This document shows, piece after piece, positions 37,108 to 52,509 of a DNA stretch of 64,000 bases. Source of the DNA: Atrina japonica. Its lineage: Eukaryota; Mollusca; Bivalvia; Pterioida; Pinnidae. Each line of letters begins with the position of its first letter. Positions within the stretch are counted from its first letter, which is position 1. Made by a program: the position numbers and the translations under genes. The DNA is taken from positions 156,001 through 220,000 of the forward strand of contig BROG01000402.1 in NCBI GenBank assembly GCA_030159075.1. Reading direction: 5' to 3'. The notes below the pieces were generated by a model. That model did not search any database. It saw nothing but the letters and a program-made list of their open reading frames with translations, and was not told where the DNA came from.

Positions 37108-37715
37108 GAACATTCTTAATAATAATAATTTGGTATCTGTGATTAGCTCTATGGCCGGAGCCCATCTACCTTATGCTGTGGTCCCTGGTTTTGAAAAAGA
37201 CGTTGTGTAGACGATTAAGGAAAACCTAGGCATCGAGTTGCTGTGAAAATTTGCAGACACATGATTTTACAGATAAAGATGAACTCGATAAAATATTGAG
37301 TAAATCAGAACTATTTCTGCTTTTTAATAAATTAATAAATTAAATAAATTTGATATTTTCTTTATTTACACTGTTAACATCATTTAAATTCTAATTTATC
37401 CTAAATTAATTAATGTATAAAAGTTGTAAAATATTTTAAGGGTGTATAGCCATGCATGGAGGATAACCCAGATAGCTGTCCACAAATGGGGAAACACTCA
37501 CAACAAGTCCAAAAGTGAGGTTTTAGCAAGAGAGGCGTTTAGGGTTTTATCATTCTATAATCTGGATATACTCTGTATTTTAATGTCAATTCAAATTTTT
37601 CCCTTCAAAATTGAACAAATAGCTTTGTGGAGGATACATTTAAAAATGTTTCTTGTTGCCTTTGCTATCGAGCTATGAGGCCATTGGCATCTTGGTTTTA
37701 TATTGTTATGATGGT

Positions 37716-37770
37716 GTGATAATGATGACGACGACGACGACGATGATGATGATGAAGAAAATGATGATGA
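37716..37770. repeat. (GAT)n/(GAC)n run
   Basis: GATGACGACGACGACGACG then GATGATGATGATGA with later interruptions. Confidence 0.9.
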
Positions 37771-39105
37771 TATAAGAGAAAAGGAGTAGTTTTCATTAGA
37801 TATTCAATCATAAATTTTCTCTGCGTCAATAATACTTCCAGCATGGTAAATAAATACCTTGAAAGAGTACACTGAATTCTTTAATAAAAAAAGTCCAAAA
37901 AATCCTCTAATTCAGAAAATTGAATCCTCATTACAAGTTTCTGAACATTTGTGGACCATTCGACATACAACATTTGACTTGCTGTATCCAGGTTCTCATT
38001 AGATACAATTTATTCACAAACTTTGTTGCTCGACCGTTTTTCAATTAACCACATGCTTCGCTTTAATCCTAAAATCATGGCAAACCAAACTCTCAACAGA
38101 AACATCTGTTTCCACGCGCCTTTTACATTTGCATCTGTTTCGCTTTTTTAAATGCTAAATTTATTACAAATGGCTTTCAATTTATATGAAACGGCAACTC
38201 TATTGATACATGGCCATCTGTTGCATTCTGATATGAAATATTTCATAATTTATTTGAACACATACAATGCCAGTGTTTAAAAATTGACTATGTTATATGG
38301 AATGTAATTTCCATTTTATACTTGGATGGAATGCTTTTCTTAAACAATATCAATAAAAATTAGTTAACTCCACAAGCAATTGTAAAATATCACCTTATAT
38401 CGAGTAATCAACTGCTAAAGTTAAAATCAACTAAAGTTCGGATTAAAACACAATAACTCTGCATTAGAATATAGGAATTCAAAAATGAAATTGTCAGATA
38501 GTCAATTATACACATAAACATTAAATGCTACTCAATAAATCTGCGACTCTCGGGGTCTAATATCGAAAAGGGATACGTGCAATCTGAACATATGTCCAAT
38601 CAAACTTAAGTTGTTTTTTAATCAATCTGGCACTGTGAGTACACAACGGTAAGTATACAACAGATCTATCAAAAACTGAAATAAAATACAATTATTTCTC
38701 ATATTTGACACATTATCATTAGTAAAAACATTAACTTAATTGTATTTCGTCACCCTTCTACCCTACAGACCACAAAAGACTGGTTTTAAACAATAGAATG
38801 GGACATACCATTCAGATATTAAGGGGTGAAAGGATTAAGAATATTTCTATATCCGGAAATTCCCACGAAGGAAAGTAAAATCTGACATGAAAAATTCTTT
38901 TCAATTCGTGTATTTACAGCTTAAGCTTAATCGGGTCGAATAAAGGATTGAATACAATGAGTGATGACTGTGATTGAAAATGACTCTAAAACTGTAAAAT
39001 GGCTTCAATAATATCTGGTGAATAAAATCTTTTCTCTGAAAGATGATAAAGTTTTTACCTTGTTGTGAAGGAAAGAATAGCTTAGTGATCTCGAAAATTT
39101 AACCA
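37771..39105. other. Intron 1 segment, nothing recognised
   Basis: A+T-rich unique-looking sequence without repeats or plausible frames. Confidence 0.5.
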
Positions 39106-39185
39106 ATAACAACAACAACAACAACAACAACAACAATAATGATGATAATAATAATACATGCAATAGAAATAAAAATAATGATATG
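39106..39185. repeat. (AAC)n then AAT/GAT-rich run
   Basis: Nine or more AAC units followed by degenerate ATAAT and GATAAT triplets. Confidence 0.9.
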
Positions 39186-39892
39186 ATGATAATAATGATT
39201 CAACCTGGCATGTGAAATGATTATGAAATGATTTTTGTATCTCTATATGTTTGTGCACGACAAGACATTCAAACACATATTACATAACTATGTAAGGTAG
39301 TGGTAATTCTGCCATATTGTAGTTACTATATCTACTACATGAGGAAAGCTACGTGCAAAATATTATGGAAAAGATCAGCAACTTGTAGCAGGTACGGCTT
39401 CCCAAATCAAATAATATCAATGCACGGGTCATACTCAAATTCATCCTCATCGTAGCCGAATCTTTATAGTCATTCTAACATTGTGTTATCCTTTAGAATA
39501 GTAAATACGATTAAAAAACAAGTTTTAACGAGCATATTCTATAAAGTGTGGTTACCATTCGATTCACCATTGCGTTACAGAAATTTGAAACTGAATTAGT
39601 TGACGTTAATTTCAGAATCCAGGAGACGTGATTATGATATTCACTGAATACTAAAGCACAGTTAATGTATTGTAATTCCACCTGTTTTCCTATGTGACAA
39701 ATTTCATAACCATTAGCGAGATAATTAGAAATAGAATGCACTTTTCTCTTGTGACAAATAATCGTTGTAACGACAAGTGTGTAATAAGTACATTTGACAT
39801 TAAAGAACAATTAATATATGTACATGTGAATTATTTAGTTGTCTCACAAAATGTTTCTATTACTCTGTTTCACTAAGTCAAATGTTGAATTA

Positions 39893-40703
39893 CCTTTTCT
39901 ATAGTAGCTGTATCAAATGTTGAGAAACCTGCTCTATAGCACTTGTATCAAATATTGAGTTACCGGTTCTACAGTGGTTGTATCAGATGTTTGAGTTACC
40001 TGCTCTATATAGCGGCTGTATCAAATGTTCGTTCGAGTTACCTGTTCTACAGCGGTTGAATCAAATGTTGAGTTACCTGCTCTATATAGCGGTTGTATCA
40101 AATGTTGTGTTACCTGTTCTACAGCGGTTGTGTCAAATGTTGAATTACCTGTTCTATAGCGGTTGTATCAAATGTTGAGTTACCTGTTCTATAGCGGTTG
40201 TATCAAATGTTGAGTTACCTGCTCTATATAGCGGTTGTATCAAATGTTGAGTCACCTGCTCTTTATAGCGGTTGTATCAAATGTTGAGTTACCTGCTCTA
40301 TATAGCGGTTGTATCAAATGTTGAGTTACCTGCTCTATATAGCGGTTGTATCAAATGTTGAGTTACCTGCTCTATATAGCGGTTGTATCAAATGTTGTGT
40401 TACCTGTTCTACAGCGGTTGTATCAAATGTTGTGTTACCTGTACTATAGCGTTGTATCAAATGTTGAGTTACCTGTTCTATAGCGTTTGTATCAAATGTT
40501 GGGTTACCTGCTCTATATAGCGGTTGTATCAAATGTTGAGTTACCTGCTCTATATAGCGGTTGTATCAAATGTTGAGTTACCTGCTCTATATAGCGGTTG
40601 TATCAAATGTTGAGTTACCTGCTCTATATAGCGGTTGTATCAAATGTTGAGTTACCTGCTCTATATAGCGGTTGTATCAAATGTTGAATTACCTGTTCTA
40701 TTG
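39893..40703. repeat. Minisatellite of 34-37 bp, about 22 units, in intron 1
   Basis: Unit CTATATAGCGGTTGTATCAA then ATGTTGAGTTACCTGCT. Two unit types alternate in blocks: a long one with TATATAGCGG and a short one with TATAGCGG or ACAGCGG. On the gene's sense strand every unit contains CAGGTAACT or a close variant. Confidence 0.93.
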
Positions 40704-40764
40704 CGGTTGTTGAGATGTCTATACCAATTTTGACGAGGATTTGTTCTTGACTGTGGATTCGCCG

Positions 40765-40930
40765 CGGTAATGACCGGCCAACAGGGGATGCTTAGTCCTC
40801 CATGGCACCTGATCCCACATCTGGATTTCCAGAGGACCATGTTTGTCCTACGTTCATCAGATTTGTATATTGTTCTCTAAACCTTCTGAAGATTAATACT
40901 TTGGTATCTAAAAATTTTTATATTTCTAAC
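40765..40930 (+). repeat. Penelope-like 3' tail, first tail type
   Basis: Carries GACCGGCCAACAGGGGATGC, CACCTGATCCCACATCTGG and the TACTTTGGTATCT end. It sits about 60 bases after the end of the 39.9-40.7 kb minisatellite. Confidence 0.7.
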
Positions 40931-41614
40931 TTATTTTGAGTACCCCAAAAGCAATAAAAGCATACTGAGAAAGCCTATACGACAAATGAGTCGTTTCTGG
41001 CCAATAATGATTATAGAATGCAATACAAAAAGAGTGAAATTGAGTCACTACCGTCTTCTACTGCCATTTCATGTGTTGATCAGGTTCGAACAGCAAACTG
41101 CTTTGATCAAATTATTTTCTTTCAAAACCCTTACAAGTCAATTATCTGGTTATGTTTTGATGAGCAGTAATTGACATAAGTATACCTTTCCTATTAATTT
41201 TGTTTCATACAAAAGCACGTGGAATTTCGTTAATTGAAAGTCGGGCGCCTCTGTGATGTCAAACTTGATATTCGTAACATTTTGTTCATCCTCAAAATAA
41301 AAGCAGACGACCTTCCTTTAGACGAGAACATGGAAATTCTGTGATCTACATGCGAAATGCGATGAACTGATAACAAAGATACAAAACAACAGGAACAGAC
41401 TGATGTTCGATGCAGGGACACGACATAGTGCACTCAGAAAACGACCCATGAAAACATCAAATAAAATGTTGCAGTTCATTTTTCATTTTGATTTTAAAAT
41501 TGGATACCGTCACGAAGACAACCGCTGACGTCTGCTGATAAAAGAACAATATAGGCGATAGATAAAGATAAGATGAATTAATGTTTCGCCTGTGTGAGCC
41601 CCTATGTTACATAC

Positions 41615-42229
41615 CTGCCTCCAAAGATAACCAGAGACTGTATCAGCAACAACTGCGGAGACGACAACATGAGATACTGGCAATACCAATCCGAAGACAG
41701 CTGCGATGTACGTCCGAAGGGGCATCAAACAATATATGATGAATATCACAAAGGTAACCTCCCAAACTCCGTCCACAGGAGTAAACACAGCAAATGTATG
41801 ATTGCGATAGACGGGACCCAAGTCAAAAGGGAAAGCAAGAACAGCAAAACTCAGCAAAAATATCAGTAGAAAATACACTATGATACGAAAATGGCTCTCT
41901 TTCATGTACTTTGTGTGTAAAAATAGAAATATTCCGATAAATATAAGACACTGAATGCCGAGTGCAAGTCCACTGATTGTAAAATTCCGAATGTAAACAA
42001 ATTTCAAAACAGACAAACAGGATGTCAACAATATTAGTATACCCAGCATATATCCAACGGCAGATTGTTGCAAATTATACACATATCGTTTGTACAATTT
42101 CTCCAAATCTTCACTCTCAAAATGATATCTATTCAGTATTCGTTTAAATTGTTGTCTAGTATTTTTCTTTACCATGACACTGCTCTCCGCTTTTGGAGAG
42201 ATTTCACCTTCCTCTCCACTGCTATACAT
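41615..42229 (-). CDS. ADCY1: Adenylate cyclase type 1-like, exon 1 (start codon, membrane helices 1-5)
   Basis: Encodes the N-terminal 205 residues of a membrane adenylate cyclase, which makes cAMP from ATP. About 57 cytoplasmic residues are followed by hydrophobic segments near residues 58-78, 85-104, 114-135, 153-170 and 174-194. This fits the first six-helix bundle, with helix 6 in the next exon. The stretch DGVWEVTFVIF...LMPLR and the ending YLWRQ align with the same part of ADCY1. The ATG at 42229 is the first Met after an in-frame TAG about 24 bases upstream. The exon ends CAG|GTATGT at 41615, phase 0. An NHT sequon at residue 143 lies in a predicted extracellular loop. Non-coding 5' exons and the promoter are not identified. 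The family is secure; the type 1 (rutabaga) assignment is inferred from the pattern across all exons, with types 5/6 and 8 as alternatives. Confidence 0.9.
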
Positions 42230-44927
<2,698 letters not shown>

Positions 44928-45219
44928 CACGTGCCCATTTACACGTTTGGGGGTGTTTATTGACATGGCAAACATTTTATTAAATTTTCAGAATCATTCA
45001 AGAGAAATGTAGATTCAATATCTGTTTCATTATCACGTTAAACTAAGATAATAAAGTTTCTCATAGTCAATAGAAGTACATTAATATTTGTAAACACACA
45101 AGGGAAACATAAATGTACCACTGTGTAAGTATTGGACCTATGGCAACAGACACCAGGAATATAGGAAATAAATTGCAATGGATAGTTTGATGTTCAATAC
45201 AGAACATTATGACTTGGAA

Positions 45220-45374
<155 letters not shown>

Positions 45375-46394
45375 CTAACTGTTAAAAGCAGTTTGGTATC
45401 AAATATCTAAATGCATGTAACAATCTGGGTTAACATTACAGATTGATTTTCTAATCGAATGTGAAACATCAACATTTAACTGCAAAAAATACACCATATG
45501 ACATTTCACCAAACCTGGTTCTACTCGGAAAGCGTATAAAGCAGACATCAAATTCATCCGCCGGAAGTCATGATGTTTATCGTCTACTAAGCTGATCTGT
45601 AATTGTTCAATGTTCATTGTAAGTTTACTTCCATGTCAGTTTTAAAATGTTCACCGCAGCGGTATTTGATGTTTGTCCTAATGAGACACGATATATGCCT
45701 CTGATCCCGTAAATCTTTAACGAGAAAGAACAATAATTTTCACCGAGCTCTTGCTGACTTAATAAATCAGATCCACACATGGTGGACTTTAGTAACTGTC
45801 GTATATTTCACTTCAACCTACGCTAGCATTGTTATTCTACCTCGTGGCACATATACACTTAGCACAGTTATTTATCCGCAGGAGCTACGTTTATTATATC
45901 TCTCTACAGATATATCTCTTTAAACATCATAATTTCGCACACAATTTACACGGTCTTTCAGCCTAAGAGCCAAACGACACTTCACTTACAATTTGCACCT
46001 CTAGATCAATGTCTCTATAATTCTAAGGAGTTGCATCGTGACACTGAATAACAGGCGAATGGATTCAATTAACAATACTTTGAAGAAAAAAACAACAAAC
46101 AATGGTTTGCTGTTCACTATTCTGCTACCACACCATAACTTTAAAAACCCAGGTATCAAACAAGTTTATGTCGTGACTTACAAGCATTTAACGGACGACA
46201 AATCTATTCTCCTTTCTACAAAGCACAGGATGTACGATGCATGTAACGTTGATGAAAATGTCAGTTTATGTATTATTTCAAAGCAAAACATGTAATTGTA
46301 GTTATTTCCTACGCTTAAAGATCTGGTATTTGGTGGGACTTTGTAATCTGCTGGTGATAGCTAGCTATGGACGTTTAGGAAGGTGTTCGTATGG

Positions 46395-46655
46395 ATCATT
46401 TTGTTTGTTTTAAATGTGTTTTACGCCACACTCGACAATTTTTAAGTTCTATGATGGCAGTCAGTTTCTTGTGGTAGATGAGAAAACCCGGTTACAATGT
46501 ACCCGGGAAGAGACCACTGACAGTCCCCAAGTAAACTGGAAAACATACTCTCAAAAATCAGCTTGGGTTTCAGTGAGGCTCGAAATTGCAATGACCGTGA
46601 GAGATTTGTTGGTTTACAGCACTATGATTTAACCACTGGACCACGGAGAACTTCG
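46395..46655 (-). mobile_element. SINE, tRNA-like head and conserved tail motif
   Basis: The minus-strand head CTCCGTGGTCCAGTGGTTAA is near 46650. The body has the ACCCGGTTACAATGTACCCG palindrome-like motif. The tail region 46415-46445 (TTTTACGCCACACTCGACAA, then TTTTTAAGTT) is the segment amplified as a minisatellite at 36.2-36.5 kb. Confidence 0.75.
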
Positions 46656-47549
46656 TATCGATCATCAGTTAGATAGTTATGCCGTAATGAAGTGCAGTTA
46701 TATATGTTTAAAGATGTGTTTCTGTACACATATGTATTTTTTGAAAGTTTTATAGTTCTCCAGTGTATTACTTTGAAAAATGTCCCGTCCCTATTGGGTT
46801 ACTTGTCGGTTATTGTTGTATCATTCTAGATCAAGTGAGAAATAAAATGTCAAAGATAAATTGGCACAAGTTTACAAACACTAAGAGTCTAGATTAAACC
46901 ATAACATTATGATGTTTTCACGTTCTGATTTACAGGGTATTTTACCAAAAACTAGGTGAAGCCCGATATATTGGTAAAGGTTAGTGTTTGACACAAATTA
47001 TTGGAACTATAGTACGCATGTATTCAGAGCGAGGCTATGTGTCACTTTATCTTGCTGATTCGCTCCATATTTTCTCTTGTCGAATGTAAATACCAATAAA
47101 GTCAAGAGATACAATATGTACATATCATATTATCATAATAGGAACTTGATCCGGCTCTTCGGATTAAATTTACTGTTATCATGATCTAAATTTATTATAT
47201 ACCCACCAATTGTTAGGTAAAATAACAAAACAAATATTTGGAATAACTCACACATCGTTGGACATTTCACTCTAAGGGAACTTTTAATGAGAAAAGTAGT
47301 CCTCACACGAAAATAAACTTTGTGAACTGTTTACTACGTCATTAATTTCGGGGAGTGGTGATATAGATTTAAAAAATCCAGTGTGGTGATCCAGAAAATC
47401 GGATCACACGGTATGAAATCAATAGTATCAAAACTCGGAACATTGGTAGTTATATAATAAAAGACGTTACTTCAGCATCTTATAGCAAATACGTTTTAGA
47501 ATTTATGAATATCTATTGTGTATTATCTACGTCATACTCATCCATTTAA

Positions 47550-47720
47550 GGTTACGCAATGGTGGAACATTTTTAATGGCGGGGACAATTTCCGGTCACA
47601 GTGCACTAGCGAAAGGGACACCTGCCTTCTGCAAGCACATTTTGTTAACTTCCCAATCTAACCAGTGCTCTTCAACATTAAAGTCCCTGGTTTGATCCCC
47701 GATCGTGCCATATTTTCTGA
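47550..47720. mobile_element. SINE fragments, possibly two abutting copies
   Basis: 47553-47650 aligns with the body of the 13.7/46.5 kb SINE family (minus orientation). 47655-47700 has a B-box-like CCCTGGTTTGATCCCC in plus orientation, suggesting the head of a different copy. Confidence 0.4.
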
Positions 47721-49099
47721 GGTGAGTGTTCATCTTCAGTTCGCATATTGCCCAATGCCTAGATGCGGATCAATTGATTCTAGGATATGGAATTTGATTC
47801 TTTCGTGATACTGGTTCTTAAAAGCCGTTTAAAATAGATACTACGGATCAATTGAGCAAGGATAAAACACACAAGAGATCTCTCCCTGTCTCACAAGGAC
47901 GAGAGTGACAAGGGCTTTAAGTAGTCAAGCCGCTCGTTACATCAAGCCAAAGCACGAATACCCATATTACTAAATACAAATTAATTCATTTGAAAATATT
48001 AATAGCAGTATATGTTCCCTCGTTAACGCCAACAACTTACACAATATTTCGATGTTTGTGTGGAAACTTCAAGACATGATAAAGATTTCTGTTCCTAGTC
48101 TAACAACACTGATATATCAAATTGGAAGCTACAGGTCATTACAGTACTTCTTTTGACAAGAACAATAGGGGATATAAATATTTGGCACGCACATTTTTCC
48201 ATGTAATTGATTTCTTTAAACAAAGTTTCTTTTTTGTGGCAATATAATACTTACAGCAGACGATGCGCCAACTGTGTGCGCTATGATCAATTAAATGAGG
48301 TTTACATCTTTACAAAGGCACACCGAAAAGGAAGACAATGGATAGGGTAACGAGTTATACATCACTAAGCAATAGAAATAAAGATAATCTTTAGAAAACA
48401 AAACAGTGTAGAAATACAAAACAAGATGTACAATAAGTTATTGAAGTTCAAAACAGAGATGGAACAATCTATTATGGAAAGATATTTAGAAAACCAGCAC
48501 AACAACTATTTGAAACTCCTTTCTATACATCCTACATGTGCGCGAATGATGGCTTAAAACTTCAAATAGATCAAACGGTGACATCGATTAGTCAATGAGT
48601 TTTCAAAATCAAACTAACAATATTGGGTAATACACGAGAGAAGAAACCATTTTATATAGGTCATGGGATTTATTTGGAACTATAATCAGAGATAATCTTC
48701 AACAATGATTCCCATTTTCATCTCATACAAAAAGTGAACAGTCTGACTACAAATATTGTAATTTTATATTTGTAATGTAAAATCAAGTATAACCTGTTGA
48801 TATAGTTTACAGGTATAAACATGTAACTAATACCTAGACCACCAAGTACGGTTACTGCTTGCTCGCCGAATGTATTTGGATATCATGCAGACCGTGTTAA
48901 AAGAAAATCGAATTGTAACATATTGTAATATATTGTAACTGGTTTCAGAAGACTTGCTACTCTTTAGGGACATCGTATTGTAATAACTTGTGCCCAATCC
49001 ATTTGAATATGTTTTGATAAAATGTTTAAACCAACAATTGCAAATGTCCAGCAGAGTGGAACCAGGTGTTACATGGCAAAGTTTTGGTGGACAACGGTA

Positions 49100-50850
49100 T
49101 TGAATACTGATTGTATGTTACCCATTTCATATCGTGGATTGGTTTATCTGACCATGATACTTACAACTGGGGTATACTACCAATGTTATTTTGCCTCGGA
49201 CTGAACTTTCGTCATTTCATTGAATAAAAGGTGTCAAGTGACTGCCTTCCATGGTTCTATGGACGGTCAGTAGAAAATAATAGATGACAATGACTTCGCC
49301 TCGCCTTCCATGAATGTGGTCAATCCGACATATCCCCGTTAACGGTCAGTAACAAACCTGATAATTGATAATTGTCGATTGGTTCAGCTAACCACGATGT
49401 AATATCGTCGATTGGTTTATCTGACAACGCTAATTATGGGTGTATACAATCCATGTCATATGGTGAATTTGTTTAGTTGACCCCGATAATTGTATATTAC
49501 GATAATTAAAGTTGGGTGTATATCACACATGTCATATCGTGGGTTGGTTTATATAACCACAGCTGGATGTATACTACCCATGCCATATCGTGGATTGCTT
49601 TATTCGACCACGACAATTACAGCTCGGTGTATATCACTCATGTCATGTCGTGGATTGGTTTATATAACCACGCTAATCACAACTGGATGTATACTACCTA
49701 TGTCATATCTTGGATTGGTTTAGCCGACTATGCTAATTACAGATGGGTGGGTATTAACTACATAAAATCGTTGATTGGTTCAGCTGACTACGATAATTAC
49801 AGCTGGCTGTATACTACCAAAATCATATCGTGGTCTGGTTTAGCTGCCCACGATGTCATATCATATCACGCTAATCACAGCTTGATGTATACTGCCAATG
49901 TCAAATCGTGGATTGGTTTGTCATATCATGGATTGGTTTAGATGACCACGATGTCATATCATGGATTGGTTCATCTGACCAGGCTAATTACAGCTGGGTG
50001 TGTACTACCTATGTCATATTGTGGATTGGTTTATCTGACCATGATATTAAAGCTGGGTGTATACTACCAATGTCACATCACGGATTGATTTTGCTGACCA
50101 CGATGTCATATCATCGATTGGTTTATCTGACCAGGCTAATTACAGCTGGGTGTATATTACCCATGTCATATTGTCGATTGGGTTTTTTACCACGATAATT
50201 ATAGCTGATTATATCTGAACGATGTCATATTGTCGATTAGTTTTGTTTACCACGATAATTGCAGCTGATTATATCTGAACGATGTCATATTGTCGATTGG
50301 GTTTTTTACCACGATAATTATAGCTGATTATATCTGAACGATGTCATATTGTCGATTAGTTTAGTTGACTACGATAATTATTGCTGATTACATCTGAATG
50401 ATGTCATATTGTCGATTGGTTTTGTTTACCACGATAATTACAGCTGATTATATCTGAACGATGTCATATTGTCGATTGTTTTTTTTTACTACGATAATTA
50501 TAGCTGATTATATCTGAACGATGTCATATTGTCGATTAGTTTAGTTGACTATGATAATTATTGATGTTTACATCTGAACGATGTCATATTGTCGATTGGT
50601 TTTGTTTATCACGATAATTTCAGCTGATTATATCTGAACGATGTCATATTGTCGATTGGTTTTTTTTTACCACGATAATTATAGCTGATTATATCTGAAC
50701 GATGTCATATTGTCGATTGGTTTTGTTTACCACGATAATTACAGCTGATTATATCTGAACGATGTCATATTGTCGATTGGGTTTTTTACCACGATAATTA
50801 TAGCTGATTACATCTGAACGATGTCATATTGTCTATTGCTTTTGTAACAA
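49100..50850. repeat. 1.75 kb minisatellite with old and young 60-bp subarrays
   Basis: 49100-50200 holds diverged units (CATATCGTGGATTGGTTTAT, CTGACCACG, AATTACAGCTGGGTGTATAC). 50165-50850 holds about 11 regular 60-base units (GATGTCATATTGTCGATTGG, TTTACCACGATAATTA, AGCTGATTATATCTGAAC). Both have the same framework, so the regular array looks like a later expansion of one variant. Confidence 0.9.
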
Positions 50851-51464
50851 CGATAATCATACTTGGGTGTTCGTGTATCTACATCGCAAACATCTAAAAC
50901 CATTTTGGACATTGGAGTATTAGAATTTAGACCAAAAACCTAAGATGTCAAATGGTCAAAATTCAGCTGCAATGCTTGTAATGAGTGAAAGGGAAAAATC
51001 CAAAATATCAGAAACATTGACCGATCTGACTGATTTAATATCTTTAGATATTTACAAAACATCCCAAATCTTAAAAACTCAAAACGATGTCAGATTATTC
51101 ATATTTTAGTTTTATGACAAAAATATAAAATTCCAAACTTTAAACGGTTTTAGAAACTTGATATTCTAGGAATTTTAAAAATTTCTATTTTCGAAAATTC
51201 AAAAACGCTTTGAATTTTTAGTTTTAGTTTTATAGTTATAAGTATTATACTGACAGTTGTCACTTTTATTATATTTATCAATGATAACAATTCAAGACCT
51301 GGTTCCTGGTTCCCCGCTGACGTCGAGGCTGATTAAGCGTAAACCAACTGATTATTTTGTTGTTGTGTGCGTTTTGTTTGGGATTCGCTGATTTGAGTTA
51401 TTGCCAGTAACTCTAACAGCTGTTGCAAGAAACAATAAACAGTTTAGTGGCGTATGTTTATAAA

Positions 51465-51795
51465 TGGTAAGACCGCTGCGCTTAACGAAGGATTGTAGTT
51501 AGAATGTTAGTAGTTTTGCCTCGTGTTCGATTCAGGGTTCGGGTATTGCCCCGGTACTTCTTTATATCGGGTAGCGACTTTTCCTTCACCAAGCGCTCAG
51601 CATAAGATTTGTTTCAAGTTGTGTTTTACGCGAATCTCTTTTTTTCAGTCATATAGTGGCGGACAAACTTTAATGGTAGTGGAGAGAACTCGATCACATG
51701 GTAAACGAGAGGAGACCGTCGAATCAACATGTAAACTGGCAAACTTTTAGACTAAATCAGCTTCTGTTATCGGCGGAGCTCGAACCCACAACGAC
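51465..51795. mobile_element. Two SINE fragments end to end
   Basis: 51465-51610 (plus) has a B-box-like GTGTTCGATTCAGG and a body with GGGTAGCGACTTTTCC and CACCAAGCGCTCAGC, familiar from another bivalve SINE type. 51615-51795 (minus) has TGTTTTACGC, GTCATATAGTGGCGG and the GGAGACC body of the 46.5 kb family. It ends at the foldback element. Confidence 0.55.
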
Positions 51796-51799
51796 TAAA

Positions 51800-52175
51800 T
51801 TTCAATCTATCTCGCCGCTCTCGTTTTCTGATGTGTCGCGTATAGGATCTTACGCAATCCACTATGGGTCGCGTGCAGGTGACCTCTCGTAGATGTGTGA
51901 TGGTCGACCAATAAAAATGCGAATTACAAAAATTAATTCTGTACTACAGAATTTTGTGTGTTTAGTGTTGTTTTTATATAACGTTTAAGATGTTTACATC
52001 TCTTTTACAATTTGATCGCTTGCAAAATTGTGTAAGTCGTTTTTTTCCATTGGTCGAAAATGACACGCCCACGTGGTCATCCGCACATGACCCAATAACG
52101 GATTGCGTTAGATCCTATACGCGACATATAACAAAACGGGTGCGATTCAGCAGAGATAGGCTTTTAATCAGGCCT
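51800..52175. mobile_element. Foldback element with arms of about 130 bp
   Basis: 51826-51890 and 52065-52140 are inverted copies (GTCGCGTATAGGATCT, ACGCAATCC, GGGTC). The complementarity continues less perfectly outward and inward (GGTCGACCAAT opposite ATTGGTCGAA). A short palindromic centre lies around TTCTGTACTACAGAA near 51938-51952. It has no coding capacity. Confidence 0.75.
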
Positions 52176-52357
52176 AGATGAGAGATACTTTTTTTTAGTT
52201 TTGCTCTAACCATTCGCCTACAGACGTCTATTTATAAGATGTTACATACACGGGTCATTCGGGCGACACTTAGCATATTTAACTGTGTTGTGTTTTAAGA
52301 TTTGTCGACATCAACCAGTGGTTTACCTATCGCAGATTGAGTTTTCTCGGCGGCAAC

Positions 52358-52506
52358 TATGGCATGCAGCAAAAAGACGCATTATGGCATGCAGTAAAAA
52401 GTTGAATTATAGCATGAAGAAAAAGCTGAACTGCTGCATGACGAAAGAAATTCGAATTATAGCAAACAGAAATAAGTTGAACAACGGCATGCAAGAAAAA
52501 GAATTT
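52358..52506. repeat. Degenerate 25-28 bp tandem repeat, about 5-6 units
   Basis: Units of the form ATGGCATGCAGCAAAAAG plus ACGCATT or TTGAATT (52358, 52383, 52408 and onward), with increasing divergence to the right. Confidence 0.7.
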
Positions 52507-52509
52507 TAG

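Noticed and set aside
41594..41869. 91-residue plus-strand frame
   Set aside because: Antisense shadow of cyclase exon 1.
49490..50198. Overlapping frames of 77-141 residues with an SWIGL repeat
   Set aside because: Translations of the 60-bp minisatellite; different frames are open in different parts.
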